Shown here in pieces: positions 8,934 through 16,219 of a DNA stretch of 62,281 bases. The number at the start of each line of letters is the position of its first letter. Position 1 is the stretch's first letter. The notes below the pieces were generated by a model, which was not told the origin of the DNA, did no database searches, and saw only the letters and a program-made list of their open reading frames with translations. Source of the stretch: Proteobacteria bacterium UBA1844. GTDB taxonomy: Bacteria; Pseudomonadota; Gammaproteobacteria; Steroidobacterales; Woeseiaceae. Both the position numbers and the translations under genes were made by a program. The stretch covers positions 1 through 62,281 of the forward strand of contig DDIS01000202.1 in NCBI GenBank assembly GCA_002338615.1, in the 5' to 3' direction.

Positions 8934-10175
8934 TTAGCCAAACGGCGCATCAATTGATTTCGACAGCGGCGTGAATAGTCGCGGACCATCGTCGGTGATG
9001 GTCAGGCAATCCTCGAGCCGCACGCCGAATTCATCGTATATATACAGGCCGGGCTCATTCGAGAAGCACATGCCGGGAGCGAGGCGTGTCATCTCGCCGT
9101 GTACGAAGTTCACGGGCTCATGGCCGTCCATGCCGATGCCATGTCCAAGCCGATGCGGCAGCCCAGGTGTCTGGTAGCCGGGACCGTACCCGAGGCTTTC
9201 GTAGTAGCGACGCACCTTGTCATCGACTTCACCGGCCGGTGTGCCAATCGTGGCAGTTTCGAGCGCCAGCTCCTGACCACGTTTTACCGTGTTCCAGACT
9301 TTTCGTTGCTTCTTGTTGGGCTCACCGAATATCCAGGTGCGTGAAATATCCGACTCATAGTCGTGCACGGCGCAGCCGCAGTCCATCAGGATCACGCCAC
9401 CGGGTTTGACAGTTTGCGCCTGGGCGGTCCCGTGTGGGTAGGCGCTGGCCTCGTTGAGCAATACCATCGAGAACGATGGTGTTCCACCGAGTGCCGTGGT
9501 CGCCTCGTTCATCAACGCAGAAATATCATCCGGGCGCATGCCACCGTCCACCTGGCGATAAACATGCCGGTAAGCGGCCAGGGTCACATCGTTCGCCGTT
9601 TGTAGCAATGCGATTTCAGCCGGGGACTTGAACATGCGGCAGCCGCGTGTGATCTCGCTGCCCGTGACGATCGCAAAATCGGGCGCAGCGCGTTGCACTC
9701 CATCGACAATGAAGTGACGTACCGTATCCTCAACGGCGAGCTTGCCGGATTTGAGGCCGCGATCGGCGAGGATGCCGGCGACGCGGTCGAATGGATTCTC
9801 ATGCTCATTCCAGGTGCGTACGTCGCCACCCACAAGCAGGCTTTCGCGCACGGAAGGTTCCTCGAAATACGGAGTCACGATCGCAAGTTCGCCTTCGGCT
9901 GGAAGAATGGCACCGGTAAAGCGCTCGGAACGCCACCAATGTACACCCGTGAAATACACCAGCGTCGTGCCGGCTTCGATGAGCAATGCATCGATACCTT
10001 GCGCGTGCATCAGGGATTGTGCCCTGGCGATTCGTGCTTCGTGTTCGCGGGCCGCGATGGGCTGCGCGGTGTCGGCAAGCTTGACCAGGGGCTTTGTGAC
10101 TGCGGAGTATGCTGCACCGCCGATAGCCGACAGACCCATCGCACCGGTCGCCTGCAGAAATTGTCGCTTGTTCAT
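8934..10175 (-). CDS. Exported M24 family (Xaa-Pro-type) metallopeptidase
   Basis: From the Met at 10175 the protein is 413 residues. It starts 'MNKRQFLQATGAMGLSAIGG', a KR-x-F-L leader resembling a Tat signal with Lys in place of the first Arg. The creatinase/prolidase N-domain follows, then the pita-bread domain with metal ligands in 'LMDCGCAVHDYESDISRTW' (two Asp), 'HRLGHGIGMDGHE' (His) and 'FSNEPGLY' and 'VRLEDCL' (two Glu). It is expected to remove N-terminal residues ahead of proline in the periplasm or on the surface. An in-frame Met at 10190 is possible. The frame stays open upstream to 10451, but that extension has no signal-peptide character and is ignored. Confidence 0.9.
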   Translation of the reverse strand: MNKRQFLQATGAMGLSAIGGAAYSAVTKPLVKLADTAQPIAAREHEARIARAQSLMHAQGIDALLIEAGTTLVYFTGVHWWRSERFTGAILPAEGELAIVTPYFEEPSVRESLLVGGDVRTWNEHENPFDRVAGILADRGLKSGKLAVEDTVRHFIVDGVQRAAPDFAIVTGSEITRGCRMFKSPAEIALLQTANDVTLAAYRHVYRQVDGGMRPDDISALMNEATTALGGTPSFSMVLLNEASAYPHGTAQAQTVKPGGVILMDCGCAVHDYESDISRTWIFGEPNKKQRKVWNTVKRGQELALETATIGTPAGEVDDKVRRYYESLGYGPGYQTPGLPHRLGHGIGMDGHEPVNFVHGEMTRLAPGMCFSNEPGLYIYDEFGVRLEDCLTITDDGPRLFTPLSKSIDAPFG

Positions 10176-10640
10176 GTCTACCCTATACATGCATTTACCA
10201 CCATAGTCATCGTTCGCAGCATGGCTGGCAAGCGCAGACGCCCCCGGCCCGCAGTGCGCCGGTCGAGTCGATCGTCCGAATTGCTGACCCGTACTATCAC
10301 AACCCGGCTCGTTGCTATGCGCCCGTGACGGCGATCGCGTTCTTGCCGATCGTGCCATTGCACTGAAAATTTTGGTGGCGCCGCTAGATCTGCGGCTGCG
10401 GATTTCGGAGGTCACAGTAAGTGTACTGAATAAGTCTTTGAATTGAATCAACAGGAAAAATCAAGTTTTCCAAACTCGAAAATTCCGGATCTGCCGGGCC
10501 CGCAATAGCCGATGCACTGCTAGTTGCATTCGTTACTTTGCGGGAGTAGCGTGAGCGCACCGGAAGATTCTGCCGTCCGTCGGCAGGTCTGCACCGAAAA
10601 AATCAAATAACATAAAATTACAAAAATTAGGGGAAATCAG
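10176..10640. other. Divergent intergenic region (465 bp) between two peptidase genes
   Basis: No credible gene is seen. The last 60 bp before the M4 peptidase gene are AT-rich (10596-10640), with an AGGGGAAA ribosome site at 10629-10636 and a CATAAAAT stretch that could be a -10 element. A short inverted repeat GGAAAA/TTTTCC lies at 10454-10471. Promoters for both divergent genes should be here, but none is convincing by eye. Confidence 0.5.
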
Positions 10641-13409
10641 ATGAAACGCACGGTCTTGCGCTTTTTCACAGGCGTTGCTTTGTCCTCGTTTTTCGTACTA
10701 TTTGCAAATGCCGCTCCGCCGACGCATGCAAACAACAATCACGCAATCGAACGCTTGAAAAACGAGCAGCCCGGCACGAAAGTGAGCGTGAATCCGGCGA
10801 CAGATACAGCGAGTTTTGTCCGTATGCCATCGGGCCAGGCGAAAAAAGCGGCCCGCGCCGGTGGCCAGTCAATACAGGACGAGGCTGCGGCGTTTGTAAG
10901 CCGCAATGCACAGGCGTTTGGATTGCGGGTTGCCAGCAGTGACCTGAAGTTGCGTACGACCAAGCGAGACAGTCTCGGCCACACACACGTCAGTTTTACG
11001 CAGGAATACGCGGGTATTCCTGTCTTTGGCGCGGACCTTAAAGTGCACTTCGATGCAGCAGGTGAGATCTCGGTGATTAATGGAACGCTGATCCCCGACA
11101 TCGATGTTTCGATGGCGCCATCGCGCAGTGAGTCCTACGCCGAAAGCGTTGCCGTCAACTATGTAAAGCCAAAGAAGAACAATGTTGCAATGTCGGCGAA
11201 CAGGAGTCGTCTGATAATTTTCCGCGAAGGGCTCGCGAAAGGCGTGCCTGGAGACAACCATCTGGCCTACGAGGTTGAGGTGGGCAATGGCGTCGATGTA
11301 CGTGAATTTGTCTATGTCGATGCGCACACCGGCAAGGTTATCGACCAGATTACCGGCACGCCTGATGCGCTCAACAGGCGCGCCTATGACGGCCTCGGGC
11401 TACCTGTCGTTCCGCCGAGTTACCCGGGTGCTCCTTTCTGGGTTGAAGGCGCTCCGTTCCCGACCGGCACGCTGGAAGCCGACAACATGATTATCGCCTC
11501 CAAGGAAACCTACGATCTGTTTGCAAACGCATTTGGTCGCGATTCCTTCGACGGCGCCGGCGCGACGATGGATTCGATATTCAATCGTGGTTACAGTTGC
11601 CCGAATGCATCCTGGAACGGCACGTTCATATCATTTTGCCCAGGACTGACAGTGGACGATGTGACCGGCCATGAATGGGGCCATGCCTATACAGAATACA
11701 CCGACAACCTGATTTACCAGTGGCAGCCAGGTGCGCTGAACGAGTCCTACTCGGACGTCGTTGGCGAAACCGTGGACCGCCTCAATGGTACGGGCGGTGA
11801 TTCGCCGGACGTCGCTCGCACGCCAGGTAGCTGTACGGTTACGGACGGCACGCCTCCACCGTCTTTGGTAGTTACAGGTGGCAGTGCCGCAGGCAGTTAT
11901 TTCGTGACGGCGTCTGTTAACGAACCACCCGCACCGTTTACCGTCGGGCCTTTGCCTATGGCGCAGTCCAATCCAGCCGGAGCCTGCACGCCAGTCGGCC
12001 CCGAGGTGAATGGCAAAATCGCAATCATCGACTGGACACTTCTCCCGAGCGGTGCAAATGAGTGTGGCTCTGGGACCCGAGCGGCGAATGCGATAAACGC
12101 AGGCGCGGCGGGCATCATATTTGTAGCGCCTCCGGCCGGCCGGCTGAACCTCGGCTCCAACGCATTGATAGCGAGTGTCCAGGTCACCAACGGCGACGGT
12201 GCCGTGATCAAGGCCGGCCTGCCAGCCGATGCAACAATCACGTTTGACGTTGGCAGCGATAACTCCGTGCGCTGGCTGCTTGGCGAAGACAGCAGTGCAG
12301 CAGGCCTGACAGGTGCACTGCGCGATATGTGGACTCCGGGGTGTTTTGGCGATCCCGGCAAAGTTACCGACGAGGTTTACCATTGCGCAACGTCCGATCA
12401 AGGCGGCGTGCATATCAATTCGGGTATTCCGAACCATGCATTCAGCCTGTTGGTCGATGGTGGAAACTTCAATGGCCAGAATATCAGTGGCATTGGCCTG
12501 ACAAAGGCCAATCACATTTACTTCCGTGCCAAGACGCATTACCAGGGCCCGGCGACGGACTTCGCGGCACACGCCGATGCGCTGGAACAGTCCTGTTCCG
12601 ACCTCGTTGGTACCAACCTGGCATCATTGACAGACGGCAGCCCGTCCGGACAGGTAATCTCGGGCGCGGATTGCGACCAGGTTGCGAAGGCACTGCTTGC
12701 AGTTGAAATGCGCACGCCGCCAAGCCAGTGCGGATTTGAACCATTCCTGGCGCAGAATCCGCCGCCCTTGTGCGACGATCCCAAGGCCAAAGTAAAGTCG
12801 CTTTTCAAGGACAACTTTGAGCACGGTAATTCATCGATGGCACGCTGGAAACGCAGTAACGACGGTACGACGCCCGATTTCACCGATCGTGAATGGAGCG
12901 TCGTGTCCAACCTGCCCGATAATCGCAATGGCAGGGCATTCTTTGGCCCGGATCCGACCTATGGCAGCTGCGCGCCGGGCGGAGACGAAAGCGCGGTCCT
13001 GCATCTGGACAGCCCGCAAATTTCGGTGCCCGCGTCCGCGGACGATTTGCGCGTGGTCTTCGATCACTGGGTGGCCACCGAGTTTGGTTATGACGGCGGC
13101 AACGTAAAGATCAGTGTCAACGGTGGTCCGTGGACACTCATTGACTACACCGACTTCGTCTACAACTCGTACAATATTTTCCTCGCTACGGCGGGACAGG
13201 GAAATACCAATCCAATCGCCGGTGAGCAGGCGTTTTCCGGTACGGATGGCGGTGCGGTCGACGGTACCTGGGGTCGCTCAATCATCAACATTGCTCCCTA
13301 TGCCGGCCCCAAGGACAAGATTCGTCTGCGATTTGACATGGGGACGGATGGTTGCGGTGGCGCGTTTGGTTGGTACGTGGATGACGTGTCGGTGTATCAA
13401 TGCCGATAA
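10641..13409 (+). CDS. Secreted M4 (thermolysin-type) metallopeptidase with inserted PA domain
   Basis: The 922-residue precursor has a signal peptide ending near 'LFANA' (about residue 24) and an FTP/PepSY-type propeptide (about 60-245). The catalytic domain carries the zinc motif HEWGH (344-348) and 'GALNESYSD' (364-372, third ligand Glu368). The thermolysin His231-equivalent motif 'GGVHINSGIPNHA' lies at 588-600. Between the second and third motifs is an extra segment of about 150 residues (roughly 395-545) with PA-domain features ('GKIAIIDW', then 'AANAINAGAAGIIFVAP'). The C-terminal 170 residues form a beta-rich, MAM/jelly-roll-like domain with paired cysteines. It probably degrades extracellular protein. 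It stands alone, with an A-rich leader, an AGGGGAAA ribosome site and a terminator after it. Confidence 0.92.
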   Translation: MKRTVLRFFTGVALSSFFVLFANAAPPTHANNNHAIERLKNEQPGTKVSVNPATDTASFVRMPSGQAKKAARAGGQSIQDEAAAFVSRNAQAFGLRVASSDLKLRTTKRDSLGHTHVSFTQEYAGIPVFGADLKVHFDAAGEISVINGTLIPDIDVSMAPSRSESYAESVAVNYVKPKKNNVAMSANRSRLIIFREGLAKGVPGDNHLAYEVEVGNGVDVREFVYVDAHTGKVIDQITGTPDALNRRAYDGLGLPVVPPSYPGAPFWVEGAPFPTGTLEADNMIIASKETYDLFANAFGRDSFDGAGATMDSIFNRGYSCPNASWNGTFISFCPGLTVDDVTGHEWGHAYTEYTDNLIYQWQPGALNESYSDVVGETVDRLNGTGGDSPDVARTPGSCTVTDGTPPPSLVVTGGSAAGSYFVTASVNEPPAPFTVGPLPMAQSNPAGACTPVGPEVNGKIAIIDWTLLPSGANECGSGTRAANAINAGAAGIIFVAPPAGRLNLGSNALIASVQVTNGDGAVIKAGLPADATITFDVGSDNSVRWLLGEDSSAAGLTGALRDMWTPGCFGDPGKVTDEVYHCATSDQGGVHINSGIPNHAFSLLVDGGNFNGQNISGIGLTKANHIYFRAKTHYQGPATDFAAHADALEQSCSDLVGTNLASLTDGSPSGQVISGADCDQVAKALLAVEMRTPPSQCGFEPFLAQNPPPLCDDPKAKVKSLFKDNFEHGNSSMARWKRSNDGTTPDFTDREWSVVSNLPDNRNGRAFFGPDPTYGSCAPGGDESAVLHLDSPQISVPASADDLRVVFDHWVATEFGYDGGNVKISVNGGPWTLIDYTDFVYNSYNIFLATAGQGNTNPIAGEQAFSGTDGGAVDGTWGRSIINIAPYAGPKDKIRLRFDMGTDGCGGAFGWYVDDVSVYQCR

Positions 13410-13444
13410 AGCGCCAGGCTTAGTCTCAAACCGCAGGACAACAG

Positions 13445-13473
13445 GGGGCGCTCAGAAGGGCGCCCCTTTTTTT
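13445..13473 (+). terminator. Rho-independent terminator of the M4 peptidase gene
   Basis: GGGGCGC (13445-13451) pairs with GCGCCCC (13460-13466) across an 8-nt loop and is followed by seven T. It lies 36 nt after the stop codon and ends 3 nt before the stop of the convergent gene. The minus strand lacks a T-run after the stem. Confidence 0.9.
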
Positions 13474-13475
13474 AT

Positions 13476-13904
13476 CTAGTTTATGGCGTCGTTGTATACC
13501 GCGCCCAACGACACGTTGAACGTTGCAATATAGTCTGCCGGTGAAATCGCGCGGCCAGAAATGGCGGCGGGGTCAAGGCGCACGAGACGAATGTTGTAAT
13601 CGCTGAAATTTACACTATGGGGTTCTTTCGACGCGGTATGCAGTTCCACGGCCTCACTGGAGCTATTGAGACGCAGTGAAATCCGGACGATTGCATCACC
13701 TTCGCTGATGCATGCTTCGCCTTTGCCACAGCGTGAATCCGACGCCACTTCGAGAAATTCAATCTGTATATTCTCATTCGAAAGCCTGGCAGATTGACCT
13801 GCCACCAGTTGAAAGTCGTCGTTGATCGATGTTGTGATATTGTCGGCTGCGTTTACGACACAGCCTGTGGCAGCCAAAAGAGTGAGCGTGAAAAGTAATC
13901 GCAT
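13476..13904 (-). CDS. Small lipoprotein-like protein of unknown function
   Basis: I place the start at 13904, with AAAGG upstream, giving 142 residues. It begins 'MRLLFTLTLLAATGC', a lipoprotein-like signal with Cys15 as the probable lipidated residue; the -2 Thr makes the lipobox imperfect. The mature part is a small beta-rich domain with 'VAGQSARLSNENIQIEFLEV' and a Cys pair in 'DSRCGKGEACISEG'. This pattern recurs in uncharacterised periplasmic proteins. Longer in-frame starts up to 13973 lack a ribosome site. No partner gene is adjacent. Confidence 0.7.
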   Translation of the reverse strand: MRLLFTLTLLAATGCVVNAADNITTSINDDFQLVAGQSARLSNENIQIEFLEVASDSRCGKGEACISEGDAIVRISLRLNSSSEAVELHTASKEPHSVNFSDYNIRLVRLDPAAISGRAISPADYIATFNVSLGAVYNDAIN

Positions 13905-14070
13905 TTCAAGACCTTTCCCAAATGTACGTAAAGTCGCAATCATTTCGATATACCCGCCCGACAATGGCGGCATATTACTTGCAGGATATCATCCGGATCA
14001 GGTGTTCAAGCGGCGAAGTTCGGTACTATGATCCGTCGCCGCTGACGGCGACCCTGGTCAGGAGGCCTTC

Positions 14071-14940
14071 ATGATCCCGCACGTCCAGCATTTCGTGCAC
14101 GAAGCAACCAACACGTTCAGCTATGTTGTACGGGAGCCTGACGGACCTGCCGCGGCGATCATCGACTCCGTACTGGACTACGATCCGGCCGCCGGTCGCA
14201 GCAGTACGCACTTTTCCGATCAGCTGGTGCAATACGTGCGCGACAACGACCTCAAAGTCGAGTGGATCCTGGAAACACATGTGCATGCCGATCACCTGAG
14301 CGCTGCTGCCTATCTGAAGGAGTCCCTGGGTGGCCGGGTTGCTGCAAGTGAGAATGTCAGGGACGTGCAGGCAACCTTCAGGGAAATATTCAACCTGCAT
14401 GACTTCAATGCCGATGGCTCACAATTTGATCACCTGTTCACCGATAGCGAACAATTCAGCATCGGTTCCCTGAAGGGAAGTGTCATCAGTACGCCCGGCC
14501 ATACCAGCGACAGCGTCAGCTTCCTGATAGGCAATGCGGTATTTGTCGGCGATACACTGTTCGCGCCCGACAAAGGCACTGCGCGTACGGACTTTCCGGG
14601 CGGCAGCGCGCTCGCGCTGTACGAGTCGACGCAACGACTACTCGCCCTGCCTGGCGATACGCGCGTATTCCTTTGCCACGACTACCCGGGCACGGCGCGC
14701 AAATTCGAGCCTGTGCACTCGGTGCGGGACCAGCGTGCGCACAATATTCACGTGGGTGCCGGCAGTGTCGCCGACGAGTTCGTGCGCATCCGCGAGTCGC
14801 GTGATGCGACGCTCGGCATGCCCGCGCTGATTCTGCCGGCGGTCCAGGTCAATATCCGGGCGGGGCAACTTCCGGGCGCCGAGGAAAATGGTGTCTCCTA
14901 CCTGAAGATCCCGCTCAACCTGCTGGGCCGCGCAAGCTGA
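14071..14940 (+). CDS. MBL-fold metallohydrolase, persulfide dioxygenase (ETHE1/Blh)-like
   Basis: This 289-residue protein has the metallo-beta-lactamase ligands 'THVHADHLSAA' (HxHxDH), 'TPGHTSDSVSFL' (His), 'FVGDTLFAPDKGTARTDFPGG' split around the bridging Asp, and 'LCHDYPG' (His). The 'D.G..R.DFPGG' stretch is characteristic of the persulfide dioxygenase/Blh group rather than glyoxalase II. Those enzymes oxidise glutathione persulfide to sulfite with O2, using one Fe(II). No rhodanese or BigR regulator is adjacent. AGGAGG precedes the start. A perfect 7-bp hairpin (GTCGCCG/CGGCGAC, 14035-14052) lies in the short leader. Confidence 0.9.
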   Translation: MIPHVQHFVHEATNTFSYVVREPDGPAAAIIDSVLDYDPAAGRSSTHFSDQLVQYVRDNDLKVEWILETHVHADHLSAAAYLKESLGGRVAASENVRDVQATFREIFNLHDFNADGSQFDHLFTDSEQFSIGSLKGSVISTPGHTSDSVSFLIGNAVFVGDTLFAPDKGTARTDFPGGSALALYESTQRLLALPGDTRVFLCHDYPGTARKFEPVHSVRDQRAHNIHVGAGSVADEFVRIRESRDATLGMPALILPAVQVNIRAGQLPGAEENGVSYLKIPLNLLGRAS

Positions 14941-15170
14941 CAATCCAAAAAGGACACCCACCAGTAACGCTTGAAAAAGAACATCCACACAATCGGGAGT
15001 CGTGTCCCGCCGACCGCGAAGACGTGCTCCAAGGCTGCCAAAAGCCTTACGCGACGCAAGAATGATGGTACGATGGTCCTGGTTTTGCTGCATTGCCACA
15101 TTAAAGGCACCATTAGCGATTACATAACCTATTGTATTAGCTAAATATTTATAATCATTGTGAAGATATG
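14941..15170. other. Intergenic region upstream of the phasin promoter
   Basis: No gene is seen. The first 100 bp have normal composition. From about 15090 the sequence becomes strongly AT-rich (for example TTAGCTAAATATTTATAATC at 15138-15157), unlike the rest of the window, and it runs into the phasin promoter. The AT-rich part could be an UP-like element or a site for nucleoid proteins. Confidence 0.5.
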
Positions 15171-15210
15171 TTGCAATGCAAAATAGATGTGTTATTATAC
15201 TGCAATGCAA
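15171..15210 (+). promoter_or_regulatory. Phasin promoter with two TGCAATGCA palindromes (probable PhaR operators)
   Basis: TTGCAATGCAA occurs at 15171-15181 and TGCAATGCAA at 15201-15210, both followed by AA and spaced 29 bp apart. Each core is a palindrome (TTGCA-A-TGCAA). A possible -35 (TTGCAA, 15171-15176) and -10 (TATTAT, 15193-15198) lie so that the first palindrome covers the -35 and the second lies just after the -10. PhaR regulators are known to bind TGC-rich sites at phasin promoters and to release them when PHA granules form. The phaR gene is 0.5 kb downstream. Site identity is inferred. Confidence 0.62.
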
Positions 15211-15239
15211 AACAACCCGCCCCTACAGGAGCACACGAC

Positions 15240-15602
15240 ATGACCAATTTTAATGACACTTTTGAGAAACTGGCTGACCTGCAGAAGCAGGGTCTGGAGC
15301 CGGTACGCCACTTCAGCGGCCTGGCCGTTGAAGCCTTTGAGGAACTCGCCCGCAAGAACTACGCGTTCTACGGTGACGTCCTGGAATTCGCTGTAGCACA
15401 GGCCAAGCTGCCGGTAGAACTCAGCGAGCCGAAAGCCCTGTTCGAGAAGCAAGTTGCCTCGACCAAGGAATTCGCGGAGCTGGTTGGCAAGCGCGCCAAC
15501 GAGTACGTAGAACTCGGCAAGTCGTTCCAGCAATCAACGAGCGAGCTGATTGACAAGGATATCGTCACTCCGGTCAAGAAGGCCGCGAAGAAGGCAGCGT
15601 AG
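15240..15602 (+). CDS. Phasin family protein (PHA granule surface)
   Basis: This 120-residue, mostly alpha-helical protein has the phasin pattern: 'FNDTFEKLADLQKQGLEPVR', then 'EALARKNYAFYGDVLEF'-like helices and an Ala/Lys-rich tail ('PVKKAAKKAA'). Phasins coat polyhydroxyalkanoate granules and control their size and number. AGGAG sits at 15227-15231, fixing the start at 15240; an in-frame Met at 15168 precedes the promoter and is not used. It is followed by a strong terminator, so the gene can be expressed far more than phaR and phaC behind it. Confidence 0.92.
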   Translation: MTNFNDTFEKLADLQKQGLEPVRHFSGLAVEAFEELARKNYAFYGDVLEFAVAQAKLPVELSEPKALFEKQVASTKEFAELVGKRANEYVELGKSFQQSTSELIDKDIVTPVKKAAKKAA

Positions 15603-15620
15603 TCATTCTGCTGCACAAGA

Positions 15621-15646
15621 AGGCGCTCATCTGAGCGCCTTTTTTT
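15621..15646 (+). terminator. Rho-independent terminator after the phasin gene
   Basis: AGGCGCTC (15621-15628) and GAGCGCCT (15633-15640) form a perfect 8-bp stem with a 4-nt ATCT loop, followed by six T. It lies 18 nt past the stop codon and separates phasin from phaR transcription. Confidence 0.93.
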
Positions 15647-15661
15647 GTTTTGACTTAGCGT

Positions 15662-15720
15662 CCGGAGTCTGCAGAGACTCCGGGCCATTACCTATACAAT
15701 AGGGAAAACGGAGATTTCCC
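15662..15720 (+). promoter_or_regulatory. phaR leader with two inverted repeats, one enclosing the ribosome site
   Basis: CCGGAGTCT (15662-15670) and AGACTCCGG (15675-15683) form a perfect 9-bp inverted repeat around GCAG; the centre reads CTGCAG. A TATACAAT stretch (15693-15700) resembles a -10 element. GGGAAA (15702-15707) and TTTCCC (15715-15720) then flank the Shine-Dalgarno GGAG (15710-15713), ending 1 nt before the phaR start codon. The first could be an autoregulatory operator; the second could mask translation initiation. Both roles are inferred. Confidence 0.42.
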
Positions 15721-15721
15721 G

Positions 15722-16189
15722 ATGGCTGCACCACACCTCATCAAAAAATATTCCAACCGGCGGTTGTACGATACCGCTACCAGTAGTCACATCACGCTGG
15801 AGGGAATTCGCAAGCTGATTGTCGAAGGCACCGACGTCGAGATCGTCGATGACACCAGCGGCGAGGACATCACCCGCAGCCTGCTACTGCAAATTATCGC
15901 CGACCAGGAACAGGGCGGCCGGCCGGTGTTGGGTGCCGATTTCCTGATGCGTCTTATCCGCCTCTATGGAAGCCCTATGCAGGAGATGATGGGCGCCTAT
16001 CTTGCGAAGAGCTTTGACGCGTTCACAGAGCAGCAGTCGGCGCTGCAAGAACAGATGCAGAGCACTCTCGCGAGCATGCCGTTTTCGACCATGCAGGAAC
16101 TTGCCAAAAGCAATCTAAAGGCCTGGCAGCGCATGCAGGATGCGATGCTTGGAAAAACTGCACCGAAAGACGACGACGCCGCAGAATAA
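15722..16189 (+). CDS. phaR: Polyhydroxyalkanoate synthesis repressor PhaR
   Basis: This 155-residue protein starts with the signature 'LIKKYSNRRLYDTATSSHIT' of the PHA accumulation regulator DNA-binding domain. The PHB_acc domain follows ('VLGADFLMRLIRLYGSPMQEMMGAYL'), then a C-terminal helical tail. PhaR binds both DNA and PHA; it represses phasin and often its own gene until granules titrate it. The gene sits between phasin and phaC, 30 nt before phaC, as in many PHA clusters. The palindromes upstream of phasin and the inverted repeats in its own leader are the likely targets. Confidence 0.95.
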   Translation: MAAPHLIKKYSNRRLYDTATSSHITLEGIRKLIVEGTDVEIVDDTSGEDITRSLLLQIIADQEQGGRPVLGADFLMRLIRLYGSPMQEMMGAYLAKSFDAFTEQQSALQEQMQSTLASMPFSTMQELAKSNLKAWQRMQDAMLGKTAPKDDDAAE

Positions 16190-16219
16190 TTCAACGCTAA
16201 AGTTTCAAGGGGCAATGAC

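Noticed and set aside
10176..10451. N-terminal extension of the M24 peptidase up to 10451
   Set aside because: The extension is Ser/Arg-rich with no signal-peptide features, while the Met at 10175 starts a plausible leader.
10454..10471. GGAAAA/TTTTCC inverted repeat as an operator
   Set aside because: Too short and A/T-rich to separate from chance.
11631..12572. Long minus-strand open frame (313 codons) inside the M4 peptidase gene
   Set aside because: It lies wholly opposite a gene with clear catalytic motifs, and its translation has no recognisable domain. It reflects the codon bias of the real gene.
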